38,426 nucleotides of DNA. Origin: Bacteriovorax sp. BSW11_IV. Its GTDB lineage: Bacteria; Bdellovibrionota; Bacteriovoracia; Bacteriovoracales; Bacteriovoracaceae. Each line of letters starts with the position of its first letter. Position 1 is the stretch's first letter. The stretch covers positions 1-38,426 of the forward strand of contig NZ_AUNE01000024.1 of assembly GCF_000447755.1 (NCBI RefSeq), read 5' to 3'. This document shows, piece after piece, positions 1-8,646 of this stretch. The notes under the pieces are model-generated. The model was given only the letters and a program-made list of their open reading frames with translations, searched no databases and was not told where the DNA came from. A program made the position numbers and the translations under genes.

Positions 1-240
1 CCATCGGGGCTGTCTGGTGGATCAGCAGGTGAATTAATGACTCAAATGCCTGGTAAGATCGTTAAGATCTCTGTTAACGTAGGTGACACAGTTGTTAAAG
101 GTCAAACTCTAGTGATTCTAGAGGCCATGAAAATGGAAAATGAAATCAAGGCCGGTATAGATGGCGTTGTTAAGGCCATACATATCAAAGAAGGGGATGC
201 TCTAGATCAGGGTGTTCTAATGATGGAACTTGAAGGATAA
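1..240 (+). CDS. Biotin carboxyl carrier domain, C-terminal part of a gene cut by the window edge
   Basis: The frame is open from base 1, so the gene begins upstream of the window; the ATG at 37 is internal. The sequence has a short Gly/Ser-rich linker and then a complete biotinyl domain with the signature EAMKMEN; the lysine codon at 130-132 is the expected biotin attachment site. Such domains carry CO2 between a biotin carboxylase and a carboxyltransferase. It may be the carrier of an acetyl- or propionyl-CoA carboxylase, or the end of a longer alpha subunit. The methylmalonyl-CoA mutase genes 10 kb away make propionyl-CoA carboxylase attractive, but that is inference. Only 3 bp separate it from hflK. 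Confidence 0.9.
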   Translation, partial: PSGLSGGSAGELMTQMPGKIVKISVNVGDTVVKGQTLVILEAMKMENEIKAGIDGVVKAIHIKEGDALDQGVLMMELEG

Positions 241-243
241 AAT

Positions 244-1221
244 ATGAATCAACCTCAAAATGATTTTGAAAAAATGAAAAGAGATTTGCAGGTGGCATCA
301 AAGTTTTTAGTGCCACTTGTAACTGTCATTCTCTTGCTCGTTGGAGCAAATACTACTTTTTATACAGTTGAACCTGATGAAGAGGCGGTAGTAATAAGAT
401 TTGGACGTTATTTGAATACGAATCCTCCGGGGCTACATTTCAAAATCCCATTCGGGGTTGATAAAGTTCTAAAAGTAAAAACAAAAAGAGTACTTCAAGC
501 TGAATTTGGTTTTAGGACCACTGATTCTCGCGGCAGAAGAAGCGAATACTCTGAAAGAACATTTGGTAATGAATCATTAATGCTTACAGGTGACTTGAAT
601 GTTGCAGATGTAGAGTGGGCAGTTCAGTACCAAATTTCTGATCCATTCAAATTTTTGTTTCAAACAAGTTCTCCTGAATCAAATATCAGAGATGTGTCAG
701 AGTCAATCATGAGACGTGTTGTTGGCGATAGACTTGTTTCTGATGTTCTAACAACAGGGAAAATTGAAATTGAAACTCAAGCACAAGAACTAATGCAGGA
801 AGTTCTCAATGTATATGACATGGGAATTAAAATTGTTTCAGTAAAGCTTCAAGATGTTAATCCTCCAAATGGAGTTAAACCATCTTTTAACGAAGTAAAC
901 GAAGCAAAACAAGAACAAGAGAAAGTTATAAACGTAGCTGAAGGTGAGTACAATAAAGTCATTCCAGAAGCTCGTGGTAAGGCCGAAAAACTTGTTTCTG
1001 CAGCTGAAGGTTACTCTGAAGCACTTGTGAATAGAGCGCTCGGGGATGCTGAAAAATTTGAATCAGTATTAAAAGAGTATCAAAGAGCTCCAAGTATCAC
1101 TAGAAAGAGGATCTACTTAGAAACTATGGAAGAGATTTTTTCTAGGATGGAGGACATAACGATAGTGGATCCATCGATTAAAGGCATTCTCCCAGTGTAT
1201 AGCGAAGGTAAGGTGAAATAA
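244..1221 (+). CDS. hflK: HflK-like SPFH/band 7 membrane protein
   Basis: This is the first of two adjacent SPFH-domain proteins, the arrangement of HflK and HflC, which form a large inner-membrane complex around the AAA protease FtsH and modulate it. The 325-residue product has a short cytoplasmic N-terminus, one membrane segment at about residues 20-38, an SPFH core beginning near the phrase EEAVVIRFGRY, and an Ala/Glu-rich helical region at about 220-290. The start follows AAGGAT a few bases upstream. The stop overlaps the hflC start by one base (TAATG), so translation is probably coupled. HflK is usually somewhat longer, with a Gly-rich N-terminus that is absent here. Confidence 0.9.
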   Translation: MNQPQNDFEKMKRDLQVASKFLVPLVTVILLLVGANTTFYTVEPDEEAVVIRFGRYLNTNPPGLHFKIPFGVDKVLKVKTKRVLQAEFGFRTTDSRGRRSEYSERTFGNESLMLTGDLNVADVEWAVQYQISDPFKFLFQTSSPESNIRDVSESIMRRVVGDRLVSDVLTTGKIEIETQAQELMQEVLNVYDMGIKIVSVKLQDVNPPNGVKPSFNEVNEAKQEQEKVINVAEGEYNKVIPEARGKAEKLVSAAEGYSEALVNRALGDAEKFESVLKEYQRAPSITRKRIYLETMEEIFSRMEDITIVDPSIKGILPVYSEGKVK

Positions 1222-2183
1222 TGAAAGTTTTAATTCCTATTATTGCAGTAATTGCGTTTATCGGTGCTAATACTTCATTATTCGTGGTTGATGAAGGAAG
1301 ACAGGCCATTATTACAGAATTTGGTAAACCTGTTGGAGAACCAATCACTGAAGCTGGTCTTCATTTTAAAGTACCGTTTGTACAAGAGATTCGATTTGTA
1401 GATAAAAGAATCCTATCTTGGGATGGCTATCCAAATCAAATCCCTACAAAAGATAAAAAATTCATCAAAGTTGATACAACAGCAAGATGGAGAGTTGTTG
1501 ATGCTCTTAAGTTTATCCAGACAGTAAGAAATGAATCTGGTGCAAAAGCTAGGCTAGATACAATTTTAGATTCAGCTACAAGAAATGTAATTTCATCTAA
1601 TAACCTTGTTGAATCTGTTCGAAACTCAAACGCTATTATAGATGTTATTGAGAAACAAAAAATCGAACTTGATAAAAGAAAGGCAGATGGTGAAACTATT
1701 GTAGAAGAAGAAATATCTGGGGATATTGAAAAAATTACGATGGGGCGCGAGAAGCTTTCACAGTTGATTGTAGAAAGAGCAGATTCTGAATTGGCCGCCT
1801 TAGGGATCAAACTTGTAGATGTACAGTTAAGACGAATTTCATACGAGAAGTCTGTTGAAGCGAAAGTATATGAGAGAATGATTTCTGAAAGACAAAGAAT
1901 TGCTGCAAAAATTAGATCAATTGGACAGGGTGAAAAAGCTAGAATTGAAGGGCGTATTGAAAAAGATTTAAGAAAAATCGATTCCGAGGCCTATAGAAGA
2001 GCACAGCAAATTCGCGGTCTAGCTGAAGCCAAGGCCTCAGCAATTTATGCGAAGTCTCTTTCAAAAGATCCTGGTTTCTATGAGTTTCAAAGAACTATGG
2101 AGGCCTATAAAAAAACACTTGGGAAAAAGGCGAAATTTTTATTCTCTTCAGATAGCGAATATCTAAAATTTCTTAAAAATTAG
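1221..2183 (+). CDS. hflC: HflC-like SPFH/band 7 membrane protein
   Basis: Partner of the preceding HflK-like protein. The 320-residue product starts with an N-terminal membrane anchor (about residues 3-20) followed by an SPFH domain with the typical early phrase DEGRQAIITEFGKP. A long Arg/Lys/Glu-rich helical stretch (about 200-280) ends near FYEFQRTMEAYKK, a region well conserved in HflC. The start codon shares one base with the hflK stop, which suggests stoichiometric co-translation. The TsaC-family gene follows 9 bp later, so the four genes at the left end look like one transcript. Confidence 0.9.
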   Translation: MKVLIPIIAVIAFIGANTSLFVVDEGRQAIITEFGKPVGEPITEAGLHFKVPFVQEIRFVDKRILSWDGYPNQIPTKDKKFIKVDTTARWRVVDALKFIQTVRNESGAKARLDTILDSATRNVISSNNLVESVRNSNAIIDVIEKQKIELDKRKADGETIVEEEISGDIEKITMGREKLSQLIVERADSELAALGIKLVDVQLRRISYEKSVEAKVYERMISERQRIAAKIRSIGQGEKARIEGRIEKDLRKIDSEAYRRAQQIRGLAEAKASAIYAKSLSKDPGFYEFQRTMEAYKKTLGKKAKFLFSSDSEYLKFLKN

Positions 2184-2192
2184 GAATATTGA

Positions 2193-2816
2193 ATGATCTC
2201 ATACGTAATCGCAGAAAATCCGGATGATAGAGTACTACAGCGTGCTTCTGAACTTTTAAAAGAGGGCAAGTTGGTATGTGTTCCTACAGACACGGCATGG
2301 GTTGTCGTATGTGATCCTTTTAATAAGAAAGGAGTTGAGGCCCTTTATCGCTTTAAAGGAGTTAGCCCGCTTAAACACTTTTCACTCCTGTGTGATTCAA
2401 TCTCAAAAGCTTCAGAGGTTGCAAGTATTAGTGATAGTGCCTTCAGAATGATTCGTGGAAAAATTCCAGGGCACTATACTTTTATTTTTGAAGCAACAAA
2501 GAAGATAACTAAGGCCGTGCAGGCCTCTAAAACAGACCATCAAGTTGGGGTAAGATTTGTCCCACAAAAGATTGTGAACTCACTTCTTGATATTCATGGA
2601 GATGTATTGTTATCAACAAATATCTCTAATGAAATGATGGGATTAGAAGAAGATGAACTTTTTTATAGTTTTCAAATTAGTGAACGTTTTCCATCTGGAA
2701 TCGATATGATCATTGATCCAGGTGAATATGAATTTGCTGGTTCTAGTACGATCGTTGATTTTTCTCATGATGAAGCCCCAATTCTAGTAAGAGAAGGGGC
2801 CGGAGACTGGCCTTAA
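2193..2816 (+). CDS. TsaC/Sua5/YciO-family protein (threonylcarbamoyl-AMP synthase fold)
   Basis: This is a 207-residue member of the YrdC/Sua5/YciO family. TsaC and Sua5 make threonylcarbamoyl-AMP from threonine, bicarbonate and ATP for the t6A modification of tRNA. Visible features are the N-terminal phrase VPTDTAW in the nucleotide-binding region, LSTNISN in the middle, and a C-terminal STIVDF...VREGAGDW ending. By eye the spacing and the ending match the YciO branch better than TsaC itself; YciO is a homologue of less certain activity. TAGGA lies at suitable distance before the ATG. The stop codon directly abuts the stop of the convergent next gene, with no terminator hairpin visible. Confidence 0.85.
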   Translation: MISYVIAENPDDRVLQRASELLKEGKLVCVPTDTAWVVVCDPFNKKGVEALYRFKGVSPLKHFSLLCDSISKASEVASISDSAFRMIRGKIPGHYTFIFEATKKITKAVQASKTDHQVGVRFVPQKIVNSLLDIHGDVLLSTNISNEMMGLEEDELFYSFQISERFPSGIDMIIDPGEYEFAGSSTIVDFSHDEAPILVREGAGDWP

Positions 2817-3788
2817 TTAATTTTCGTCAGTCTCATCTTTTATGTCGATTCCAAGTAGAGATTCGATAATATCTTCAAGAGTGATAATACCCATAAAGTG
2901 GCTGTCTTCATTAATGACGGCCGCAATATGCTCTCTTCTTTTCATAAGTTTCAAGAACACTCGTCTGATTTTTTCATTGCTATCAACATGAAGGATTTTC
3001 TTCGCAACAGAAGTGATAGGAACTGATTCGTTTCTAATCTTATAATCGTAAACAACACTTCTAAGTACATAACCTTTTAAATCATCTTCATGTACACCAA
3101 GGATAGGATAACGAGAGTAGGATTCTTTCTTAAGAATATCGTATGCTTCAAGTGTCGATAAGTTTTCAGGTAGTGACTTAACGACTTCAATAGGTCTAAT
3201 TATGTCTTTTATTGGCCTATGAGGAAAAGATAAAAAGTTTTTTAGAGTGTTGTACTCATCAAGAGTCAATGCACCATCTTTGTAACCAATATCTGCTAGC
3301 GCTTTAACTTCATCACGAGTGATTTTATCCGCGGCTCCACGTTTGATGAAGCGAGAAATGTAATCACTTGCCCACACAAGTGGATAAGTAATAAAAATAA
3401 GTGAAGGAATGATTCTCGCACTCATTGGGGCCAGGCCTTTCCAGTAACGTGCACCAATAGATTTTGGAATAATTTCACTTAAAATTAAAATCGCCACAGT
3501 TAATACTGCAGAGAAGGCGGTAAGCCATTCACTACCGTAAATAACTTGAACTTGAGCACCTGCACCAGTTGCTCCAATTGTATGGGCAATTGTGTTTAGG
3601 CTTAGAATTGCGGCCAATGGCTTTTCAATATCCTTTCTAAGGGGATTGAGCTTTTTATAAATTTTCGGAGAGGACTCTCGAATAGATAAAAGATAGCTCG
3701 GCGAAATACTTAGAAGAACTGCTTCAAGAATGGAGCAAAGAAAAGAGACGGCTATTGAAATCGTTATAAAAAAAATTAGTAGACTCAT
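2817..3788 (-). CDS. CNNM/CorC-type membrane protein with DUF21 and CBS pair
   Basis: The 323-residue product has an N-terminal DUF21 (CNNM) region of about 170 residues with several hydrophobic segments, including the first about 25 residues and a stretch near residues 85-110. A CBS-domain pair follows at about 190-315 and ends near MGIITLEDIIESLLG, a typical CBS2 ending. Relatives are proposed Mg2+/Co2+ efflux or sensing proteins, often labelled hemolysins. The C-terminal CorC_HlyC domain found in many relatives is missing, so this is the short form. No clear ribosome-binding site precedes the ATG. The stop abuts the convergent TsaC-family gene. Confidence 0.85.
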   Translation of the reverse strand: MSLLIFFITISIAVSFLCSILEAVLLSISPSYLLSIRESSPKIYKKLNPLRKDIEKPLAAILSLNTIAHTIGATGAGAQVQVIYGSEWLTAFSAVLTVAILILSEIIPKSIGARYWKGLAPMSARIIPSLIFITYPLVWASDYISRFIKRGAADKITRDEVKALADIGYKDGALTLDEYNTLKNFLSFPHRPIKDIIRPIEVVKSLPENLSTLEAYDILKKESYSRYPILGVHEDDLKGYVLRSVVYDYKIRNESVPITSVAKKILHVDSNEKIRRVFLKLMKRREHIAAVINEDSHFMGIITLEDIIESLLGIDIKDETDEN

Positions 3789-3919
3789 GCTAATGTTATA
3801 GCAAGTATTTGCCCCTTAAGTCGAATGAAATCGGTAGGATAGGTGTGATATCTGATTATTGGTCAGGTGGAGTAAAATTTACACTTAAGGGCTTGGAAAC
3901 GCAGGTAAGTGCTATAAAG

Positions 3920-5311
3920 ATGGGCATGAAAAAACTAGTACCCATCCTCTGTTTGGCCACATCTATCAATGTTTTTGCTGTAAATAGCAGTAATTTTATA
4001 GAAATTGATATCAGTAAAATGGATTACAAGCTTCCAGAAAAAGGGAGTGGTGATGCAGGTATTTTAAATTTTAGACAGGTCAACCTTTCTTGGGATGGCA
4101 TGAATATTGGGATTAATAACTCCAATAAGATCTTTGATTCAAAAATCTTCTTTCGTCCTCGTTTCATCGGCTTTGCTGGAGAGCATTTAAACTTAGGTTT
4201 TCAACTAGAAGAAGAAAATGCACTTAAAACAATCAATACATTAAACATTCAAGAATCAAAGTTTCTAATAAACCCACAATTTTTCAGTTTTAACGGAAAA
4301 GAGTTTGCAATGACTGACGCTTCGATGAAATTGAAGCTAAAAAAATTCAACTTATATTGTGGTGGTAGTGCGAAGTATGATCTAACTACGGCAGATGGGA
4401 TTATCGCAGGCTGTTTAATGGAATCACTAATCAACGCACAGGAAGAAAATAGTCTATCTGCTGCTGAGGTCGAATACTACAGTGTATCAGAGACTGGTGA
4501 TATGAATCTTGTGAGTAAGCTCAATAATATTGAACTTTCTCCTGCACAAATTATTGCTGATACAACTCGTAACACAATCGATATTCCTGGGTATAAAATT
4601 GATACGGGGGCCGCAAAGGTTGCTTGTGCAAAAGACCCAGAACTTAAAGAATTAAATTCAGAGAAAATGACGAAAGATTGTCTTGGTGATCTTGAAGTCG
4701 TTGCCAGAAAAATAGTTTTCAACGATGAAAAAGAGGAAACGAAGTTCTTTATCGATTTAGAGAAACTACAAATTAAAGATGAGCGTTTAATATTCAAAAC
4801 CCCTTCAACTCAAATTGCTGATAAAGAATCAGTTACGACACTTTTTGATACGAAAGTGGCCTGTATGAAATCATTTGATAGCGATTTGTTTGATATGCAA
4901 CAAGTTCTTGCGGAGTGTTTTAAAGATGGAAATCTTGCCATTTCTAAGATCGCATCTAATGACGATGGGAAGAAGTACTTGGATTTATATGAGGGGATAT
5001 TTGAAAATGATCTTAATCCAGGTCAAAGGCAAAGAAGTTCTGATGCTGACGTTAAGAATATTTCCGTTGGATTTAAGAATAATAAGGTCTTTTTAAGTGC
5101 TGATGTAAAAGTTCTTATTAAAAACTTTACGATCACAGTACAGGCAGATGTAGAACATCACCCAAAAGATAATACAATAATTTTCCATGTTACTAAAACC
5201 AGGCTTCCATTCGGAATTGGTTGGAGAAAGTTATTGATGTACTTCTTAAAGAAGAATTTAGTCGGATCATTTATTACATATGAAGGTAATTCAATTATAA
5301 TTAAAATGTAG
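3920..5311 (+). CDS. Exported protein of unknown function with three Cys-bracketed modules
   Basis: I do not recognise a family. The ATG at 3920 (MGMKKL) gives a signal peptide of about 20 residues ending near NVFA, about 10 nt after an AGGTAAG ribosome-binding site; the longer open frame upstream lacks such features. The mature part (about 440 residues) looks beta-rich. It carries three similar modules in which a Cys follows a beta-like segment, a second Cys comes 16-19 residues later, and a KI or similar strand follows (second and third modules begin AKVACAK and TKVACMK). The C-terminal phrase FTITVQADVEH suggests a lipid-binding or AsmA-like strand pattern, but only weakly. The location is probably periplasmic. 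The next small gene follows 12 bp later, likely in the same transcript. Confidence 0.8.
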   Translation: MGMKKLVPILCLATSINVFAVNSSNFIEIDISKMDYKLPEKGSGDAGILNFRQVNLSWDGMNIGINNSNKIFDSKIFFRPRFIGFAGEHLNLGFQLEEENALKTINTLNIQESKFLINPQFFSFNGKEFAMTDASMKLKLKKFNLYCGGSAKYDLTTADGIIAGCLMESLINAQEENSLSAAEVEYYSVSETGDMNLVSKLNNIELSPAQIIADTTRNTIDIPGYKIDTGAAKVACAKDPELKELNSEKMTKDCLGDLEVVARKIVFNDEKEETKFFIDLEKLQIKDERLIFKTPSTQIADKESVTTLFDTKVACMKSFDSDLFDMQQVLAECFKDGNLAISKIASNDDGKKYLDLYEGIFENDLNPGQRQRSSDADVKNISVGFKNNKVFLSADVKVLIKNFTITVQADVEHHPKDNTIIFHVTKTRLPFGIGWRKLLMYFLKKNLVGSFITYEGNSIIIKM

Positions 5312-5323
5312 GAGAGGTAGAAA

Positions 5324-5602
5324 ATGAAAAAAGTTATTCTAGCAGTTATCGCTTTGGCTTCACTAAACTCAATGGCCGTTACTTGTACTGGTCAAGGTTA
5401 CACTGTAAGTGTAGATGGTGGACAAATTCAAGTGGCCGGAAACGGTTTAAATGTTACAGCTCCAGTTCAAGATTACGGAAGCTATTTTTCAGCTAACGTA
5501 GGACAACAAGGTGTAAGAAGTGTAACTCTTGCTCCATTTAGCGGTTCAATGACTCTTGTTAAAGAAAGAGGCGTTCAAACTGTTAAAGTTACTTGTAACT
5601 AA
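5324..5602 (+). CDS. Small exported beta-rich protein
   Basis: This 92-residue protein has a signal peptide (MKKVILAVIALASLNSMA) and a mature domain of about 74 residues rich in Val, Gly, Gln and Thr, as expected for a small beta-sheet protein. Cysteines sit near both ends of the mature chain (VTCTG and VTCN), so a disulfide closing the domain is likely. A strong AGGAGAGG site precedes the ATG. It lies 12 bp after the larger exported protein and before a strong terminator, so the two are probably co-transcribed. I cannot assign a function. Confidence 0.85.
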   Translation: MKKVILAVIALASLNSMAVTCTGQGYTVSVDGGQIQVAGNGLNVTAPVQDYGSYFSANVGQQGVRSVTLAPFSGSMTLVKERGVQTVKVTCN

Positions 5603-5605
5603 TTT

Positions 5606-5640
5606 TAAAAAAAAGGCACTTCCTAGGAAGTGCTTTTTTT
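5606..5640. terminator. Bidirectional intrinsic terminator
   Basis: A perfect palindrome GCACTTCCTAGGAAGTGC (5616-5633) is flanked by an A run on the left and a T run on the right. It lies between convergent stops at 5602 and 5639 and can terminate both transcripts. Confidence 0.9.
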
Positions 5641-5944
5641 ATTCTCTCGTCACTTTTATTAAATCAATCAGGCAATCTTCATCCTTTAAACTCAATTCAT
5701 GAATAAGTAGTCCCTGGGCCCCGAGATAGTATGTTACTTTCCAACGCTCATTTGTAGTATAGGCATTCTCATCATTAAATGCTTCTAGTTCAACTAGCCT
5801 GGAATATATATTTGTGATCCATGGCTCTTTATCAACGAGCTCATTAGAAAGGTTTATGGCCATTTCTCTACAAAGAGCGGCCTTTGGTTCATAAGCTTTT
5901 GTATAAAAACTTAGCATAAGAGACATGAGTAGCAATGTTTTCAT
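5639..5944 (-). CDS. Small exported protein, unknown
   Basis: The ATG at 5942-5944 gives a 101-residue product with a signal peptide (MKTLLLMSLMLSFYTKAY) and AAGGA 8 nt upstream; the frame extends further but without these features. The mature domain of about 83 residues has two cysteines (ALCREM near its start, EDCLID near its end) and a Tyr/Trp-rich middle. It starts 13 bp after the stop of the upstream exported protein on the same strand, so the pair is likely co-transcribed. No family recognised. The terminator at 5606-5640 lies directly downstream. Confidence 0.75.
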   Translation of the reverse strand: MKTLLLMSLMLSFYTKAYEPKAALCREMAINLSNELVDKEPWITNIYSRLVELEAFNDENAYTTNERWKVTYYLGAQGLLIHELSLKDEDCLIDLIKVTRE

Positions 5945-5957
5945 CTGTAGTCCTTGG

Positions 5958-6566
5958 TTAATGAATTGTACATGTGTACACTTCTGTTTTAGGTGAAAAT
6001 TTAATGAGTGGAAGGTAGTAGTTTTCATATTTATAAATTTCTACTTTTTTAACTTTCTGCTCATCATCAGTGATATAAATTCTGGCCCTGTCATTTATAG
6101 GAGTGAAACCTTTTGCGATAAAGCTTAGATATTTATTTCGTAGTCCTTTAAATTTTCCATCTCGAAGTGCTGAACCACAATTGCTACACCAACCTGCACT
6201 TTCCTTTTTCATGTTTAGTTCTTGATGAAAATATTTTCCAAAATTTTGTTCCAATATTTTGTTGAATTCAGTTTCTCTTGTAACCTCAAGGACCTCGATA
6301 GGTAATTGCTGTGAAGTGAGATAAAGATTGATTTTTTTATGGGGAAGTACTCCTCTTGTTACGGATTCTGTAGTGCCAGAAATAAGTTCTTTGACAAGAA
6401 CGTGGCACTCATCACCGTTTTGATCTAGGCCGTAGTAAAACTTTCCAGCAATCTCCTTTGTTTTTATATAAAACTTTTGATCTATTGTGTTTTCTAGGGC
6501 CATGGTCGAATACTGGCCAACAATGATTGAAATAAAGACGATGTATTTTTGTAATAAGATCTTCAT
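5958..6566 (-). CDS. Exported protein, unknown, with a CxxC pair
   Basis: Starting at the ATG at 6564-6566, the 202-residue product begins with a hydrophobic signal-like segment (about residues 5-24, ending near STMA). The ATG lies about 9 nt after AAAGGA; a GTG two codons earlier is too close to that site. The mature protein has a WCSNCGSALRDG motif, a CxxC pair that could bind a metal or be redox-active, plus a Cys near the start (DECHV) and one near the end (YTCTIH). No family recognised. It is followed 13 bp later by another small exported protein and preceded by the catalase-like gene (27 bp gap), so all three may be one reverse transcript. Confidence 0.75.
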   Translation of the reverse strand: MKILLQKYIVFISIIVGQYSTMALENTIDQKFYIKTKEIAGKFYYGLDQNGDECHVLVKELISGTTESVTRGVLPHKKINLYLTSQQLPIEVLEVTRETEFNKILEQNFGKYFHQELNMKKESAGWCSNCGSALRDGKFKGLRNKYLSFIAKGFTPINDRARIYITDDEQKVKKVEIYKYENYYLPLIKFSPKTEVYTCTIH

Positions 6567-6593
6567 AAACACTTTCCTTTGATAATTAGTTGT

Positions 6594-7733
6594 TTAGTCT
6601 CTTAGTTGTTCCACTATTTCCTTATTTGGTTCGGCCTTCGCTCCTCTGCCTATCTGACTTGCCTTGTAGGCAAAAATTCTTCCACGACCCATATTGCTTA
6701 GTGGTCTATGATCAGAAATGTAATTAGCAGGAGTGAAGCTTAATGTATTACAGGCATCTCTATATTTTTCGCTTGAAAAGTCTTGTTGATCAAAACTTAG
6801 AACTGCAACGTTAATAGAAGGAGATTCTTTTTCAGTCCATTCATTGAGGTTGTCTTCAATAGGTGTTTCTTGTGAATTTTTTTCTAATTGAACGGCAAGA
6901 ATAAAGCGAATCTTAGAGTTTTTAGTTCTTTCTAATAATTCTTCAGAAAGATAGTTTTCACCAAGTCTTCTAACTTTTGTCAGTGAAGGCTCATCATTTT
7001 GCAAAGGAATGACACTGAATTTCATGGCATTGTTTTCACCCAGCAAATAAGGATGACCACTCCAGTATCTTTGTGTCGCCAAACTTCTCACTTTATAGTT
7101 CTTAATTCCAACAGCGCTGAGTAGAGATTTCCCTGCTCGTGGATTCGCGAGAGAGTATTTTACTGTACCCAAGTTCACACCATACTTAACTACAGCTTCC
7201 ATAAAGTTTGCAAAGCCAAGAAGATTACTTGCCGCAGGAGTTGGAGAGTTCGTCATAAGTAGATCGACATTTTTTTCAATTCCATCGTTCTGGTCGTAGA
7301 CATCAAATACTTTCAGAGCGAGTCCACGTACATCTGGCTTTTTATCGTGTTGAGAAAAACCAACACCATTGGAAAATCTTGCTAGAACATCATATTCCTT
7401 AGGTTCTTTGAACATTCCTTCATAAGTTTTTCTTCCAGAGTCATTTGGCCTGTGCGGAAGAATCGTGAGTTTTCCAGTTAGGCAAGCATGTTGTTTTGCG
7501 TGGAAAACGCGAGTAGCTCTTCCATCGATTTGGTCTTTCTGTAGAATTTTTTGAACATTTAAAACCTTAGTTGCAACTTCATAGTAGCTTCTTAGCTCTG
7601 CGGTTTTTGAGCCACCTTCATATTGCTCACCTTTATATAAGGGAAAGTCATAGGCGATATTATATAAGTAGCTGGCCGAAGTTGTGAGAGCGCAGAAAGT
7701 TAAGAGCATTGAGTAAGTCATTAATTTTTTCAT
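6594..7733 (-). CDS. Exported catalase-like heme protein (SrpA-type)
   Basis: The 379-residue product has a signal-like N-terminus (about residues 1-20) and a catalase-fold core. Visible signatures are RVFHAKQHACLTG around residues 75-86, holding the candidate distal His78; LARFSNG near 118-124; PDVRGLALKVF after it; and a C-terminal GRIFAYKASQIGR, where Tyr356 would be the proximal heme ligand. The family consists of monofunctional catalase relatives that often act as small heme peroxidases; several are periplasmic. AGAGG precedes the ATG. It is divergent from a TIGR02147-type regulator with a gap of about 115 bp. Peroxide removal in the periplasm is inferred; activity may differ from true catalases. 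Confidence 0.85.
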   Translation of the reverse strand: MKKLMTYSMLLTFCALTTSASYLYNIAYDFPLYKGEQYEGGSKTAELRSYYEVATKVLNVQKILQKDQIDGRATRVFHAKQHACLTGKLTILPHRPNDSGRKTYEGMFKEPKEYDVLARFSNGVGFSQHDKKPDVRGLALKVFDVYDQNDGIEKNVDLLMTNSPTPAASNLLGFANFMEAVVKYGVNLGTVKYSLANPRAGKSLLSAVGIKNYKVRSLATQRYWSGHPYLLGENNAMKFSVIPLQNDEPSLTKVRRLGENYLSEELLERTKNSKIRFILAVQLEKNSQETPIEDNLNEWTEKESPSINVAVLSFDQQDFSSEKYRDACNTLSFTPANYISDHRPLSNMGRGRIFAYKASQIGRGAKAEPNKEIVEQLRD

Positions 7734-7848
7734 TTCATACCTCTATTTTTTGTTTAAGTGTAAGTATTATGAAATGGCGGCGCGCACAATTAATTTGTTT
7801 TTAAAAAATAACCATTTGTGTTACGATTACTTAACAAAAAGAGGGTTT

Positions 7849-8646
7849 ATGATATATAAGTATCTGAAATATAAAGACTATGTTAGGCTCAAAATTAAAG
7901 AAAATACTGATATCAGAGGTTACCAAAGCAAGCTCGCTCAGGCCGCAGGATGCCAAAGACCCTACATTTCTCAGGTTTTGAATGGGAGTGCAGAGCTAAG
8001 CTTAGAGCAGGCCATGGGCCTTGTTGAGTATTGGGAATTGAGTGAGAGCGAGGGCGAGTATTTCCTTACTCTAGTTCAGTATGCAAGAGCAGGTACGATT
8101 GCTTTAAAAAGACTTTTAAAAAAGAAAATCGAACGTGTTCAAGAAGAGCAGGAGAATTTAACGAAAAGATTTCAAAGCCCATCCGTGAAAACAATAGAGG
8201 CCCAAGCTTCATATTACTCATCATGGCTGTGGTCGGCGATCCATATTCTTTTGACTATTCCATCGTTCAATAGCATTGATAAAATTTCAAAGAAACTTTC
8301 AATTTCATCACAAGAAGTGAATTCAATAATTACGGGTCTTGAATCCATGGGACTTATTGAGAAAAAAGGAGTTGGCTGGAAACTTACAGATCTTCATATC
8401 CATTTGCCCAAAGAATCTCCATTTACATCGATCAATCATGCCAATTGGCGAAACCGCGCTATTCAAGATGTTTTGATGAATCAATCAGGCTCATTACATT
8501 ATACAGGTGTACATAGTCTAAGTTTAGATGACTTTGAAAAAGTGAAACAGATTTGTCTTAATTCAATAGATGAGGCCCATAAAATTATTAGGCCCTCTAA
8601 AGAAGAAGAGCTTGTGTTTTTTGGGATCGACTTTTTTAAAGTTTAG
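7849..8646 (+). CDS. TIGR02147-type transcriptional regulator with DUF4423-like region
   Basis: The 265-residue product starts at the ATG at 7849, next to AGAGGG; the upstream open extension does not resemble the family. The N-terminus (YLKYKDYVRLKIKEN) and the following helix-turn-helix (KLAQAAGCQRPYISQVLNGS) fit the TIGR02147 family common in Bdellovibrionota and Fibrobacteres. A second winged-helix-like region at about 155-200 (IDKISKKLSISSQEVNSIIT...LIEKKG) precedes a C-terminal domain. Targets are unknown for nearly all members. The divergent catalase-like gene is the obvious candidate target. Its stop overlaps the convergent next gene by 3 bp. Confidence 0.85.
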   Translation: MIYKYLKYKDYVRLKIKENTDIRGYQSKLAQAAGCQRPYISQVLNGSAELSLEQAMGLVEYWELSESEGEYFLTLVQYARAGTIALKRLLKKKIERVQEEQENLTKRFQSPSVKTIEAQASYYSSWLWSAIHILLTIPSFNSIDKISKKLSISSQEVNSIITGLESMGLIEKKGVGWKLTDLHIHLPKESPFTSINHANWRNRAIQDVLMNQSGSLHYTGVHSLSLDDFEKVKQICLNSIDEAHKIIRPSKEEELVFFGIDFFKV

